DNA of 64,000 nucleotides from contig CM036768.1 of NCBI GenBank assembly GCA_020796225.1, positions 40,126,789 to 40,190,788 of the forward strand, written 5' to 3'. How positions within the stretch are numbered: the stretch's first letter is position 1; every line of letters starts with the position of its first letter. A model generated the notes under the pieces. That model had not been told where the DNA came from. It worked only from the letters and a program-made list of their open reading frames with translations, and did not search any database. Made by a program: the position numbers and the translations under genes. The stretch is from Arion vulgaris. Its lineage: Eukaryota; Mollusca; Gastropoda; Stylommatophora; Arionidae. This document shows positions 1-11,486 of the stretch, piece after piece.

Positions 1-722
1 ACTCTCTTCTATCTATCTATCTATCTATCTATTTATCACTAGCGTGAACTTTCTTCTATCTATATATTTATCACTAGCGTGAACTTTCTTCTATCTATCT
101 ATATATTTATCACTAGCGTGAACTTTCTTCTATATATATATTTATCACTAACGTGAACTCTCTTCTATCTATCTATATATTTATCACTAGCGTGAACTTT
201 CTTCTATCTATATATTTATCACTAGCGTGAACTTTCTTCTGTCTATATATTTATCACTAGCGTGAACTTTCTTCTATCTATATATTTATCACTAAGCGTG
301 AACTTCTTCTATCTATCTATATATTTATCCCTAACGTGAACTTTCTTCTATCTATCTATATATTTATCACTAGCGTGAACTCTCTTCTATCTATCTATAT
401 ATTTATCACTAGTGTGAACTTTCTTATATCTATATATTTATCACTAGCGTGAACTTTCTTCTATCTATATATTTATCACTAGCGTGAACTCTCTTCTATC
501 TATATATTTATAACTAGCGTGAACTCTCAGCTATCTATCTATCTATATATTTATCACTAACGTGAACTTTCTTCTATCTATCTATATATTTATCCCTAAC
601 GTGAACTTTCTTCTATCTATCTATATATTTATCACTGACGTGAACTTTCTTCTATCTATATATTTATCACTGACGTGAACTTTCTTCTATTTATATATTT
701 ATCTCTAGCGTGAACTTTCTTG
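1..722. repeat. Minisatellite, ~35-40-bp unit, about 18 copies
   Basis: Units of the form TCTATCTATATATTTATCAC plus TAGCGTGAACTTTCT with variable numbers of the TCTA tetranucleotide. The array extends past the left edge. Copies differ by single bases and by TCTA count, so a tetranucleotide microsatellite is nested in a minisatellite. Confidence 0.95.
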
Positions 723-1151
723 AACAATTCTTGGTTATTTTTAATCGCTCTGACAAAGAATTGTTACTTTGATAGAGGTTACTTCTTTGTATTGACATAT
801 TTTACACACTTGTATTCTTGACCTAGTTCTACAAATGATATCTAAATAATCCGTTTCTCAAATTTTAGATGGTTATAGGAAGAACAATTTACAATAATTT
901 GTGTTTGTAGGATAGGTTTATGGAAATTAAAGTTTATTATTGTTACTTGTCTGTTTACCATGTTTCATTTAATTTCAGACAAGAATTGAGCCAGCACAAT
1001 ACATTTGTTTCTTGCTGTATGTATATACACACACAATAGAAATACTAGTAGTGAAAAATTGTGAAAAGAAAATAAGAACAGAGAGATAAATGAAGGTGAT
1101 TGATATCTGCAGCATTGTACCTCAACGGCTTGGAAAGGTGAAAATAAATAA

Positions 1152-1189
<38 letters not shown>

Positions 1190-2213
1190 AATTCTTTGTC
1201 TCTCTCTCCTCTCCCCCTAGACCCGTACTTACCTCCGGGAATTTTTTAAGCGCTACTAGACCAAATCCAAAAGTTTTGGTGCTTGCACTCATTTTGTCGT
1301 TTGTCCTAAAGAAGAAAAATAAGACAAAATATATCTTGCTGAATTGATTGTAATACCGTGCTGTCTTGTGTAAACAAAAATCTCGTCGGTATTTGATCTG
1401 GTGTTTGCAGTCTTATATTTCATCTTGTAGTTTCTCCAGTCGTATATTCTAAAAGAACTTTTGCGATTTAAAATTTAGCCTTGAAAGCTTAACTTATTTT
1501 TTTACGTTTGCTCTATGATCTATGTTTTAACTAACACAGCATTCTTTTACTTGCGGAGTTGAGCAAATTTTGAAATGATAAGATTGAAGGCTACTTAGTT
1601 GTTTGTCATCAACCAATTGACCACTTACCATTATTGCATGTGCACAGTTATTACGCGTAGTTCATGTTTAGGTCAGGTTAACTGGAAGTCTGTTTATATA
1701 TAAAAATTGTCGGGAGAAGGAAAGAGCGGGCGGAGTTGTGGTGGCGCTAAAACAACATACGCAAATACGTACAAGACTATTTTGTTTAAAGCGTTGTTTA
1801 CGGTGTCGGTTTGTATAATATCACAACAGGAGAAATTCTATGGATATAAAAAACTTGTATCTGACAACACATACGCTTTGAATTATAAAATAAACAGCAT
1901 CGGCATTGTGTTCAACGTCTCGTCAAACTATCACAAGAATTGAGCGTTTGACGTTACAACTTCGATTAGCAAGGGGATGCTACTCGCTTCCATCTATCTT
2001 TATTAAGTCTATCTTCTAGCACTCTTTGAAATGAATTGAAATACATCACACAACATACATTGATTATGCTAAATCATAGTGATTACAAATTTTAATTTTG
2101 TTTTCATTGCATACTTAAAATAATTTTTAAAAATATTATCTAATATATTAAAACAAAATGTAAAACAAAAACCTGTTGATAAAAAACCAACATGTGTAAG
2201 ATGGACCCTGTTT
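723..2213. other. No gene seen
   Basis: AT-rich sequence without a recognisable coding segment. An (AT)n microsatellite lies at about 1145-1190, preceded by AAATA repeats and followed by a CT-rich run. The 78-codon ORF at 1707-1943 resembles nothing I know and is probably chance. Confidence 0.6.
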
Positions 2214-2224
2214 ACTATTCTGAA

Positions 2225-2429
2225 GCCCGTCTGCCCAGCGTGTTCGTAGCGCGTTGGACTACGCGTGACTATCCCTCTGTGTGTGCGGGTTCAATTCCGC
2301 GAGATGGCAGAAAAAGTCATAGATTCCCCAGATTTATGGTGTTCGGGCACTGAACCGAAGGGTTACGATGTCCATGGCACCGAGCCGAAGAGCTGAAAAG
2401 CTCAAGTGCTTCTGGATCGGAAAAAAAAA
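2225..2429 (+). mobile_element. SINE-A copy, tRNA-derived, with 11-bp TSD
   Basis: tRNA-like head with A box TAGCGCGTTGG and B box GGTTCAATTCC, a conserved body (GGTTACGATGTCCATGGCAC, GCTCAAGTGCTTCTGGATCGG in pieces) and a poly(A) tail. Target-site duplication ACTATTCTGAA at 2214-2224 and 2430-2440. Pol III-type SINEs of this kind are mobilised by LINE machinery. Confidence 0.92.
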
Positions 2430-2636
2430 ACTATTCTGAAAGATTTCAACTTTGTTGATGATACTGCGCTCTTGGCATACACATGTACGTGTAACCCGTG
2501 TAACCACAATGTAAGTTTAACCCAAACAAAACCTATGTAACTTAAGAAAGCAATTTTCTAAAGATACATTGAGACAGCTTGTAGATTTTACCACCATAAT
2601 ATTTCCATATGTATGTTTAATAACTGAGCAACTTTA

Positions 2637-3473
2637 ATGTTTCAACAGTTATATGTGTATGTCTTCAGTAACGTTTGTCAACAGTTATATATGTATGTCT
2701 TCAGTAACGTTTGTCAACAGTTATATGTGTATGTCTTCAGTAACGTTTGTCAACAGTTATATATGTATGTCTTCAGTAACGTTTGTCAACAGTTATATGT
2801 GTATGTCTTCAGTAACGTTTGTCAACAGTTATATATGTATGTCTTCAGTAACGTTTGTCAACAGTTATATATGTATGTCTTCAGTAACGTTTGTCAACAG
2901 TTATATATGTATGTCTTCAGTAACGTTTGTCAACAGTTATATGTGTATGTCTTCAGTAACGTTTGTCAACAGTTATATATGTATGTCTTCAGTAACGTTT
3001 GTCAACAGTTATATGTGTATGTCATCAGTAACGTTTGTCAACAGTTATATATGTATGTCTTCAGTAACGTTTGTCAACAGTTATATATGTATGTCTTCAG
3101 TAACGTTTGTCAACAGTTATATGTGTATGTCTTCAGTAACGTTTGTCAACAGTTATATGTGTATGTCATCAGTAACGTTTGTCAACAGTTATATATGTAT
3201 GTCTTCAGTAACGTTTGTCAACAGTTTTATATGTATGTCTTCAGTAACGTTTGTCACAGTTATCATGTGTATGTTTTCAGTAACGTTTGTCAACAGTTAT
3301 ATGTGTATGTCTTCAGTAACGTTTGTCAACAGTTATATATGTATGTCTTCAGTAACGTTTGTCAACAGTTTTATATGTATGTCTTCAGTAACGTTTGTCA
3401 ACAGTTATATGTGTATGTCTTCAGTAACGTTTGTCAACAGTTATATGTGTATGTCTTCAGTAACGTTTGTCCT
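2637..3473. repeat. 36-bp minisatellite, ~23 copies
   Basis: Unit CAGTTATATGTGTATGTCTT plus CAGTAACGTTTGTCAA. Two sub-variants (TATGTG and TATATG) are interspersed. Because 36 is divisible by 3, two overlapping frames stay open for 283 and 298 codons (12-residue repeats QQLYVYVFSNVC and SYMCMSSVTFVN). These are artefacts of the repeat, not genes. Confidence 0.97.
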
Positions 3474-3736
3474 ATTATTATTCTGTAATAATCTAGCAGC
3501 TCTTGGAAAATTGCCATTTGGCCCAAAGTCATGTAGTCTATACATATGATCGAAGAACTTGGGTGTGTGTGTTGATTTTTCTACGCATTTCGGAGAGTTA
3601 CCAGGATTGGATTGTTCTAGAACTAGGGGGTGAGTCTCTGTGTTGTTCAATGACGAGGTAGGGTTCACTGAGCACATTCCCCTCCACTGAATTGTTTGCT
3701 GTTCATGCAGAATTCTACTACACACTAGACATGCGT

Positions 3737-4003
3737 TCAAGACAAGAGGATCATCTCGTTCTGATTCACTACACCTGTACGATGTGTGTCAGTCAAGACG
3801 ATCATCACATCATGAGTCACTGCACCTTTACGATGTGTGACAGTCAACGCAAGAGGATCATCACATCATGAGTCACTGACATCTTTACTGATGTGTGACA
3901 GTCAAGACAGAGGATCATCACATCATGAGTCCCACCTCTGTGTCAACGCTCATATGATCTGCCTTTCATGTCAAGACGATCATCACATCATGAGTAACTA
4001 CAT
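3737..4003. repeat. Degenerate ~60-bp tandem repeat, about 4 copies
   Basis: Units share GATCATCACATCATGAGTCA and CTTTACGATGTGTGACAGTC. Spacing varies through indels. Confidence 0.8.
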
Positions 4004-4532
4004 CTTTATGCACATTGTCCAATATGATACGGATTTGTAGGGATGATCATCTAGTAAGGATTTACTAACAGGAAACCCAACTTTAAACCTCCATATCTAC
4101 TTAACTATAACATAGCGTGGTGTACAACGATGTAGATATCATTGCAACAGAAGGTGTAAGAATGGATAAAAAAAACATGAACACAACGATGTAGTCCTCA
4201 TGAATTGCTGTACTATAGTTTCCTATCTCTGATAAATGCAATCATATTCACAATCCTGCCAATATCTGACGGATTCCAAAAATAGTACAGTCTGGGTATG
4301 TCCAGTCAGAGCTATCCGAGTTTAGATTGATTTCAATCAATAAACAGTGCGTGACAGGATATGTGAGTTGGTCAAATAGACATCAGGCAAACATAATACA
4401 ATATGTACTTAGTTCGTGAACATTCCATTTAGCAAATAGCCATAGGATGAAGAGGAAGAGTATCGTTGATGAATTGTACAGAAGCAGCATTAACTATATT
4501 TTGTTGTTGGGTATTCCTCTCGTACCGTTATA
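4004..4532. other. No gene seen
   Basis: Unique-looking AT-rich sequence between two minisatellites; no coding or element signature found. Confidence 0.5.
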
Positions 4533-4533
4533 A

Positions 4534-5165
4534 GTTACATAGAACCTGCAAACATATCGCTCTACCCTGGGCACCTCGTACAATCTAACATATGGAAATG
4601 ATGTTACATAGAACCTGCAAACATATCGCTCTACCCTGGGCACCTCGTACAATCTAACATATGGAAATGATGTTACATAGAACCTGCAAACATACCGCTC
4701 TACCCTGGACACCTCGTACGTAAAATCTAGCATATGAAATTGACGTTACATAGAAACCCGCAAATATACCGCTCTACCCTGGACACCTCGTACGTAAAAT
4801 CTAGCATATGAAATTGACGTTACATAGAACCTGCAAATATACCGCTCTACCCTGGACACCTGGTACGTAAAATCTAGCATATGAAATTGACGTTACATAG
4901 AACCTGCAAACATACCGCTCTACCCTGGACACCTCGTACAATCTAACATATGAAATTGACGTTACATAGAACCTGCAAACATACCGCTCTACCCTGGACA
5001 CCTCGTACAATCTAACATATGAAATGATGTTACATAGAACCTGCAACATACGCTCTCCCTGGGCACCTCGTACAATCTAACATATAGAAATGATGTTACA
5101 TAGAACCTGCAAACATATCGCCTCACCCTGGACACCTCGTACAATCTAACATATGAAATTTATTT
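4534..5165. repeat. 69-bp minisatellite, ~9 copies
   Basis: Unit includes TTACATAGAACCTGCAAACAT, shortened here as ACATAGAACCTGCAAACAT, then CGCTCTACCCTGGRCACCTC. Copies alternate between GGGCACC and GGACACC forms; length varies 66-72 bp. The ORFs on the minus strand are repeat artefacts. Confidence 0.93.
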
Positions 5166-5329
5166 AATAGAACCTTTCAAAATCTTATGTTTTTCTTGAC
5201 ATCCTGTCAATCTTAACATTAATTCAATTAATATTTTTCACCTTGTTCAGTAAGTTCTTTTAGTATGCTCACATCCATTTCTTTCTTATAACAGTATTTC
5301 ACTTAATGAGCTTTGATTCTTGATCATTT

Positions 5330-6050
5330 CTTCTTGAGCATGCCCAACATATCTCCATCTTCTTTTTCTTATAACAGTTGTTACTAGTAGTTGACCAGAT
5401 ATTTCTTCTTGAGCATGCCCAACATATCTCCATCATCTTTTTCTTATAACAGTTGTTACTAGTAGTTGACCAGATATTTCTTCTTGAGCATGCCCAACAT
5501 ATCTCCATCTTCTTTTTCTTATAACAGTTGTTACTAGTAGTTGACCAGATATTTCTTCTTGAGCATGCCCAACATATCTCCATCATCTTTTCTATAAAAG
5601 TTGTTACTAGTAGTTGACCAGATATTTCTTCTTGAGCATGCCCAACATATCTCCATCATCTTTTTCTTATAACAGTTGTTACTAGTAGTTGACCAGATAT
5701 TTCTTCTTGAGCATGCCCAACATATCTCCATCTTCTTTTTCTTATAACAGTTGTTACTAGTAGTTGACCAGATATTTCTTCTTGAGCATGCCCAACATAT
5801 CTCCATCTTCTTTTTCTTATAACAGTTGTTACTAGTAGTTGACCAGATATTTCTTCTGAGCATGCCAACATATCTCCATCTTCTTTTTCTTATAACAGTT
5901 GTTACTAGTAGTTGACCAGATATTTCTTCTTGAATTCTTTCATCACTTCAAAACATTCTTTGTGATTCTTGATATGTCTTTTCAGAGATGCCTAACATAT
6001 CTCATCATCTTTCTTTTATAAAAGTTGTTACTAGTAGAGACCAAATGAAT
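5330..6050. repeat. 75-bp minisatellite, ~8 copies plus degenerate tail
   Basis: Unit ATAACAGTTGTTACTAGTAG, TTGACCAGATATTTCTTCTT, GAGCATGCCCAACATATCTC and a TC-rich end. The exact 75-bp period is divisible by 3, which explains the open minus-strand frames. Copies after about 5935 are diverged. Confidence 0.95.
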
Positions 6051-6149
6051 TTATTCCATTTATGTTCATTATTTGCGACATATATAAGCTATCTCACATC
6101 TTTAGTCATATTCAAACTCTAGTTGGCATTACTTAGATTGCAAACATTG

Positions 6150-6640
6150 AATTTCTTTCTATCGAACATTGAATTCTTCTCTCTCTCGATCCCAACATTG
6201 AATTCTACTCTCTTTTCTCTCTCGATCCCGAACATTGAATTCTTCTCATCGATCCCTGAACATTGAATTCTCTCTCTTCTCTTCTTATCCCCGAACATTG
6301 AATTCTCTCTCTCTCAGATCCGAACATTGTAATTTCTCTCCGATCCAAATTATATTCTTTTCTTTCGATCCGACAGAATTCTTTCTTCGATCCAACATTG
6401 AATTCTCTCTTTTCTTTCTCTCGATCCGAACATTGGAATTCTTCTCTCTCGATCCGAACATTGGAATTCTCTCTCTCTCTCGATCCCCGAACATTGAATT
6501 CCTCTCTCTTCTTTCTCGATCCGAACTTGCTTTCTCTCTGATCCCCGAACATTGGAATTCTCTCTTCTCTTCTCTCTCGATCCCCGAACATTGGAATTCT
6601 CTTCTCTTTCTCTCTCTCGATCCCCGAACATTGGAATTGA
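6150..6640. repeat. Degenerate ~30-bp CT-rich minisatellite
   Basis: Units of CGATCCCCGAACATTGGAAT plus TCTCTCTCTCT with variable CT length. Open frames on both strands come from the low-complexity sequence. Confidence 0.9.
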
Positions 6641-7309
6641 AAATTGTAATTTAGTTTTAAAGTTATATAACTTGGAGTTCCATATTTTATTGAGGTTTCT
6701 AAAAGCTGATGTTGCTTTGACAATTCGTAAAAGAATTCTATACACAAAAGTAAATAGTGTCAAAAATAGTTTTATTGTATAGAAACTGTTCAGGAAAAGT
6801 AAGTTCTGAAACTCCCTGTTGTGTGTGTGATATATATATATATATATATATATATCTTATATATGTATGTATGTATAAAATGTATTGAGTGCATCATCCC
6901 AAGCATGTATACACGCACTCTTGAGTTATGAAGAGAGAGCGAGAGAGATATGAACGACAACACAACGTGAACTGGTTCGTGAAGGTTAGGTTGACATCGC
7001 ATAGAGAAAGATGTAAAACTAAAAGGTGCAGTAACATGGTTGCAATATTAGCGTTATGTATTGACAACATTCCTGCATCACTGCACAATATATGACCACG
7101 AAGAGAAAGAAAAATGTGAATAAAACAAAGATAAGATTACATCAAATCTTTGTACCTTATTAGTTCTCCTATAAGGGTCATAGTGTTGGAGAAAAGCAAG
7201 AAATATGTTCACAGACTGCCCATTCTTCATCTTGCACACTCGTATCGCGTATAATAATACAAATGATGACAAAAGTATCAAAATCTAATTCTTAGATAGA
7301 CCAGAAGAA

Positions 7310-7840
7310 AGACATATATCAATATGTACTATTCAAAAGACATATATCATATTACTATTGTAAAAGACATATATCAATATGTACTATTTTCAAACAAAGC
7401 ATATATCATATGACTATTGTGCAAAGCAAAGACATATATCAATATGTACTATGTAAAGACATATCAATATGTGCAAAGCAAAGACATATATCAATATGTA
7501 CTATTGTGCAACAAGCATATTAAATGTACTATTGTCAAAGCAAAGACATATATCAATATTATATTGTGCAGCAAAGAATATCAATATGATTGTCAAAGCA
7601 AAGACATATATCAATATGTACTATTGTGCAAAGAAGCATATCAAATGTACATTTTAAAGAAGACATATATCAATATGTACTATTGTACAAAGCAAAGACA
7701 TATATCAATATGTACTATTGTGCAAAGCAAAGACATATATCAATATGTACTATTGTGCAAAGCAAAGACATATATCAATATGTACTATTGTGCAAAGCAA
7801 AGACATATATCAATGTACTATTGTAAGCAAGACATATATC
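7310..7840. repeat. ~36-bp minisatellite, ~14 copies
   Basis: Unit GCAAAGACATATATCAATAT plus GTACTATTGTGCAAA. The left half is degenerate, while the four units at about 7680-7820 are nearly identical, as if recently homogenised. Confidence 0.92.
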
Positions 7841-7883
7841 TGAGAAAATGAGACGGAAAGTGCTGGGACGTGTTAGGAGAAAG

Positions 7884-8092
7884 GCCCGCCTGCCCAGCGT
7901 GTTCGTAGCGCGTTGGACTGCGGGTGACTAGTCCTCTGTATGTGCGGGTTCAATTCCGCGGACTGGCAGAAAAGCCACAGATTCCCCAGATTCACGGTGT
8001 TCGTGGCACCGAACCGAAGGGTTACGATGTCCATGGCACCGAGCCGAAGAGCTGAAAGCTCAAGTGCTTCTGGATCGGGGAAAAAAGAAAAA
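7884..8092 (+). mobile_element. SINE-A copy
   Basis: Same family as 2225-2429: head GCCCGCCTGCCCAGCGTGTT, A box TAGCGCGTTGG, B box GGTTCAATTCC, body ending TCTGGATCGG and an A-rich tail. Confidence 0.92.
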
Positions 8093-8449
8093 GTTTGGAG
8101 AAAAGGGTTTAAAGGGTTTTAAAGCCGAAGGATTGACTTCATTGCACCGGGTGTTACCCCATATGGATCGGTCCCTCTCCGCAGAAATGGCACGCCACCA
8201 GCCGAGAACTCTGATATAGTTTCGAGAAAAGCAATCACTTGATCACCGGAGAAAAAAAGTAGAAAAAGAATTTAAGTAAAGACGCACAAAGTAGTACGGA
8301 ATATCCTAGACATGAAATACTGTGCACACATCTACAAAACACTGAGAATCATGGAGAGTTTCAAACAATGACCCACGGATAAGTACGGAAATTCATGATG
8401 ACCTAGGCAGGAGAAAAAAGTAGCCGTTGGGTGGGCGTTCTCTGCGGAA

Positions 8450-8680
8450 AACACAGTCGAGTGTCACTAGACAGGCACTTAAGTGGAATCCGCAAGTGAA
8501 GTGGAAAACGGGGACGTCTCGAACAAACATTGAGACGGAGTCTTTTTTAGGAAATCAAGGATGCCAAATTATTCTGACAAAGTCATAAAGAAAACGGTCA
8601 GATACCGGGAAAAGCTGAAACAACTGTCGAGGTTTTATGCTTCCCGAGGAGACGAGAGAAATAAGCAAGAATGGATAGTC
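8450..8680 (+). mobile_element. LINE ORF2 C-terminal fragment (degraded)
   Basis: Reads RQALKWNPQVKWKTGTSRT with a following frameshifted stretch containing RGFMLPEETREIS, resembling the K-W-N-P-Q-G-K-R-K-R-G-R-P tail of endonuclease-reverse transcriptases. Frames are broken. The block at 8155-8225 before it shares CCACCAGCCGAGA with the 53-bp array at 11487. Confidence 0.55.
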
Positions 8681-8881
8681 TGCCGTGCCTAGCGTGTTCT
8701 AGCACTTGACTGTGGGTGACTAGCCCTCTGTGTGGTACGGTTAAATCTCCGGGGCAGGCAGAAAGAAACAGATTCCCAGATTCACGGTGTTCGTGGCACC
8801 GAAACAGAAAGTTACGATAGTCCATGGACTAGCCGAAGCTGAAAAGCTCAAGTGCTTCTGGATCGGAAAAAAAAAAAAAAA
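8681..8881 (+). mobile_element. SINE-A copy, diverged
   Basis: Diverged head (B box GGTTAAATCTC) but a clear body and 3' end GCTCAAGTGCTTCTGGATCG followed by a long A run. Older than the other copies; the promoter boxes are damaged. Confidence 0.88.
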
Positions 8882-9214
8882 TAGAACCTCAGGTGCCATA
8901 TACCTTGACGAGAATTAATTAACACTTTTAGCTAACTGAAAGGAACAGAGCTTCTATGTTCACAGCCTTCTACAATTTGCGTGTCCTGCTAGCTGGTACG
9001 GTGACGTCACGAGTGGGGTCTTTAAATTTAGTAAACAAATGTCAGCTACATATATATTGACGTGTGTTATTGTGTGCATAGATATTATATATGAAAGTAT
9101 CCTAATGAAAATATTGCTTCAACATTTTAGATTATTACATGATAAATGAAACTTAATCAAACATGGTAGTTCTCATTACAGTACTGACAGAAATAGTGCA
9201 GTTATGCATTGATG

Positions 9215-9480
9215 GAGACTGAAAGAATTGATAAGGCCAGTGAACGTCAGTCAAACATTGATGAGGTTATTGATGGAGATGAAAATTGACATGGCCAGTG
9301 AACGTAGTCAGCTGAACATTGTGAGGTTATTGATGGAGGACTGAAAATTGATATGGCCAGTAACGTAAGTTAACTACATTGTGAGGTTATTGATGGATAT
9401 GAAGAATGATAGGCAGTCTGAACGTCAGTTAACTTACATTGTGAGGTTATTGATGAAGACTGAAGAATTGACATGACCAG
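9215..9480. repeat. ~60-bp tandem repeat, 4 degenerate copies
   Basis: Units share TTGTGAGGTTATTGATGGA and GGCCAGTGAACGTCAGT. It runs directly into the 18-bp array and shares its CCAGTGAAC / GTCAGTGAAC words, so the short array probably grew out of this one. Confidence 0.85.
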
Positions 9481-9482
9481 TG

Positions 9483-9672
9483 AACACGGCAAGGTCAGTG
9501 AACACGGTAAGGTCAGTGAACATGGTAAGGTCAGTGAACATGGTAAGGTCAGTGAACATGGTAAGGTCAGTGAACATGGTAAGGTCATTTAACATGGTAA
9601 GGTCAGTGAACATGGTAATAGTGACATGGATGTCAGTGAACACGGTAAGGTCAGTGAAAATGGTAAGGTCAG
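9483..9672. repeat. 18-bp minisatellite, ~10 copies
   Basis: Unit GGTCAGTGAACATGGTAA. The 6-codon period keeps frames open on both strands (for example MVRSVN repeats); no gene is implied. Confidence 0.95.
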
Positions 9673-10280
9673 TACAGTAACTACAAGAAAGAAGCTACTG
9701 TTGTAACACAAAACATAGGATGACCAAGAGCAGAGAAAATTGCATGCTTTTTCTACACCAAGCACCAAGAGCGTTACATGCTAAAGAAGAAGAAGAAGAA
9801 ATGCTTGCTAAAGATATGTTGGTCTAAATGTTCCAACTTTACTGCTATTCTGTGTAAAAATGTCATGCCTTGTGGCTTGCTATCTTTTTTGTCTATTATA
9901 CTCGTGTTACAGCAATGTTATCTATGAAGTTGACATAAAGTCGATACACATACACGCACACACACACGCATATCTAATATATAGTTTAAATAAAGTCGAC
10001 ACATACATACACATTCACATGCTGATCATACATGTGGGTTACTACTGATAAGTTTATTGATATTGTTTATCAGCAAACAGTCTCCAAATATCAAGAACTT
10101 TGGGCAGTAGTTAGTTGGTTATCTTAGATATTCATTTTATGACTTCAGTCAGTCAGCACACGGGACGCAACTCATGCATAAATATTCTAGAACAGTGTTC
10201 AGAATGGTAGAGAAAATTGAACCAAAATTTGTCGATTTTGAAGCATGTCAGCTTGTTGAAAATTCTGTCTACATCTCTCT
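9673..10280. other. No gene seen
   Basis: Contains a short GAAGAA run at about 9786 and a CA-rich stretch at about 9945-9975. Nothing recognisable as coding. Confidence 0.5.
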
Positions 10281-10284
10281 ATCC

Positions 10285-10620
10285 TGTGACGCCCCTGGCG
10301 CTTAGAGCAGCAACAAACGTACATCATTCTTCTCTATTCTTGGCTGTTCTCTGTATTGTTTTCCAGCTGTGATTCATTTCTTCTAGTTTTATGAGTCGAT
10401 GACTATGGTAGCCTTTCATTTTCGTAACGTAAACATTGTTTTACGAGATGGGATTGTTAGTCCCAAGCCAAACCCCCCAACCTGGAGTAAAAGGAAGCCA
10501 TATTTAGTCTGACGCCTCCTCAGTGACCTGTCCAGCATGAATGACCCAACCAGGGACATAAGTTTCCGCCGTCCTAGCCCACTGTATCGTTGAAGCACGC
10601 AACCCTCCCAACCGCCACAA
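10285..10620 (-). mobile_element. LINE fragment, minus strand
   Basis: The minus strand reads YVTKMKGYHSHRLIKLEEMN then HSWKTIQRTAKNREE and TFVAALSARG, like the C-terminal W-x-x-x-Q-R-T-A-x-[ND]-R-x-x-W of a LINE ORF2. Upstream is an 86-codon ORF (10416-10676, LGRRKLMSLVGSFMLDRSLR) that looks like part of the same element. Confidence 0.5.
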
Positions 10621-10739
10621 AGTAATGGCCTCGTTGGGAAGGAGAATCTATATAATTTCCAACATAATAGTAACAATTATTAAAGTCTGTATGCCAAATT
10701 TACATAAAATTGTTGGTCAACATAGAATATCATTTGACG

Positions 10740-10881
10740 AGAGTACTACAAGGGTGACTTCTGTGAAACATTTTATTTTTCATTGTTATAGACTGGGTTA
10801 TGAGTCAGACAACATGATACATCTAGGGAAATATGATGGACAATGTTCTCCATGTTGGAAGATTTGGAATATGCAGACGAC
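10740..10881 (+). mobile_element. Reverse transcriptase fragment with YADD motif, split by a SINE
   Basis: Reads MFSMLEDLEYADDI, the palm-domain Y-A-D-D catalytic motif of non-LTR reverse transcriptases. It is cut off by the SINE at 10896. Only a short piece is recognisable. Confidence 0.55.
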
Positions 10882-10895
10882 ATCACAAATGATGT

Positions 10896-11090
10896 TGCCC
10901 GCGTGCCCAGCGTGTTCGTAGCGCGTTGGACTACGGAGTCCTCTGTAAGTGCGGGTTCAACTCCGCGGACTGGCAGAAAAGCTACAGGTTCCCCAGATTT
11001 ACGGTGTTCGTGGCACCGAGCCGAAGGGTTACGATGTCCATGACACGAGCCGAAGAGCTTTCAGCTCAAGTCTTCTGGATCGAAAAAAAA
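10896..11090 (+). mobile_element. SINE-A copy inserted in RT fragment, perfect 14-bp TSD
   Basis: Target duplication ATCACAAATGATGT at 10882-10895 and 11091-11104 is perfect. B box GGTTCAACTCC is kept. A few bases are missing around the anticodon arm and near the end. The perfect TSD suggests relative youth. Confidence 0.95.
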
Positions 11091-11118
11091 ATCACAAATG
11101 ATGTGACACCGAAAGGGT

Positions 11119-11430
11119 CTTTTTTTTTTTCATCTTTCAACTCAGACGAAGTTTCATCTCTGAAACTGATTTTTGCGTGAAAATCCGTTTTTCCAATTTC
11201 TACAATGGCAGCAGCGTGCACATTGTAAATCTTACACTGGCAGCCTGTCTCAATATCTCAGAATTAGTATTCCTCGCCATACAGGCAGATTTCTCCGACT
11301 TCGAGGTACTCAACGTTATCGTCTGAAGACCAGGATGAACAAATGCCGGACAGTAGGTTCGAACCCGAGCTATGAGGCGTCCACAGCTAGCAGGCCGAGC
11401 TACTATCAACTTACTTAGCAGTCCCTACCG
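11119..11430 (-). mobile_element. SINE-B copy (tRNA-derived), minus strand
   Basis: On the minus strand: tRNA-like head with TAGTAGCTCGGCCTGCTAG (A-box region) and B box GGTTCGAACCT, a conserved middle (GTCGGAGAAATCTGCCTGTA, GGCGAGGAATACTAATTC) and a poly(A) tail seen as T11 at the left. Same family as 24074-24416. Confidence 0.88.
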
Positions 11431-11486
11431 AGGTCTAAACGAAGACTAACTTCATGATAACGAGTTTCCTATAAGGCTAAGTCCTT

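Noticed and set aside
1..722. Regularly spaced repeats as a possible CRISPR array
   Set aside because: The repeats are head-to-tail with no unique spacers, in an animal genome; it is a minisatellite.
2637..3549. Two overlapping ORFs of 283 and 298 codons
   Set aside because: They are translations of a 36-bp minisatellite whose unit lacks stops in two frames; no domain, signal peptide or splice context.
5299..5871. Minus-strand repeat ORFs of 71-109 codons
   Set aside because: Artefacts of the 75-bp tandem repeat.
6205..6763. Overlapping ORFs on both strands up to 180 codons
   Set aside because: Low-complexity CT-rich repeat read in several frames; charged composition follows directly from the GA/CT content.
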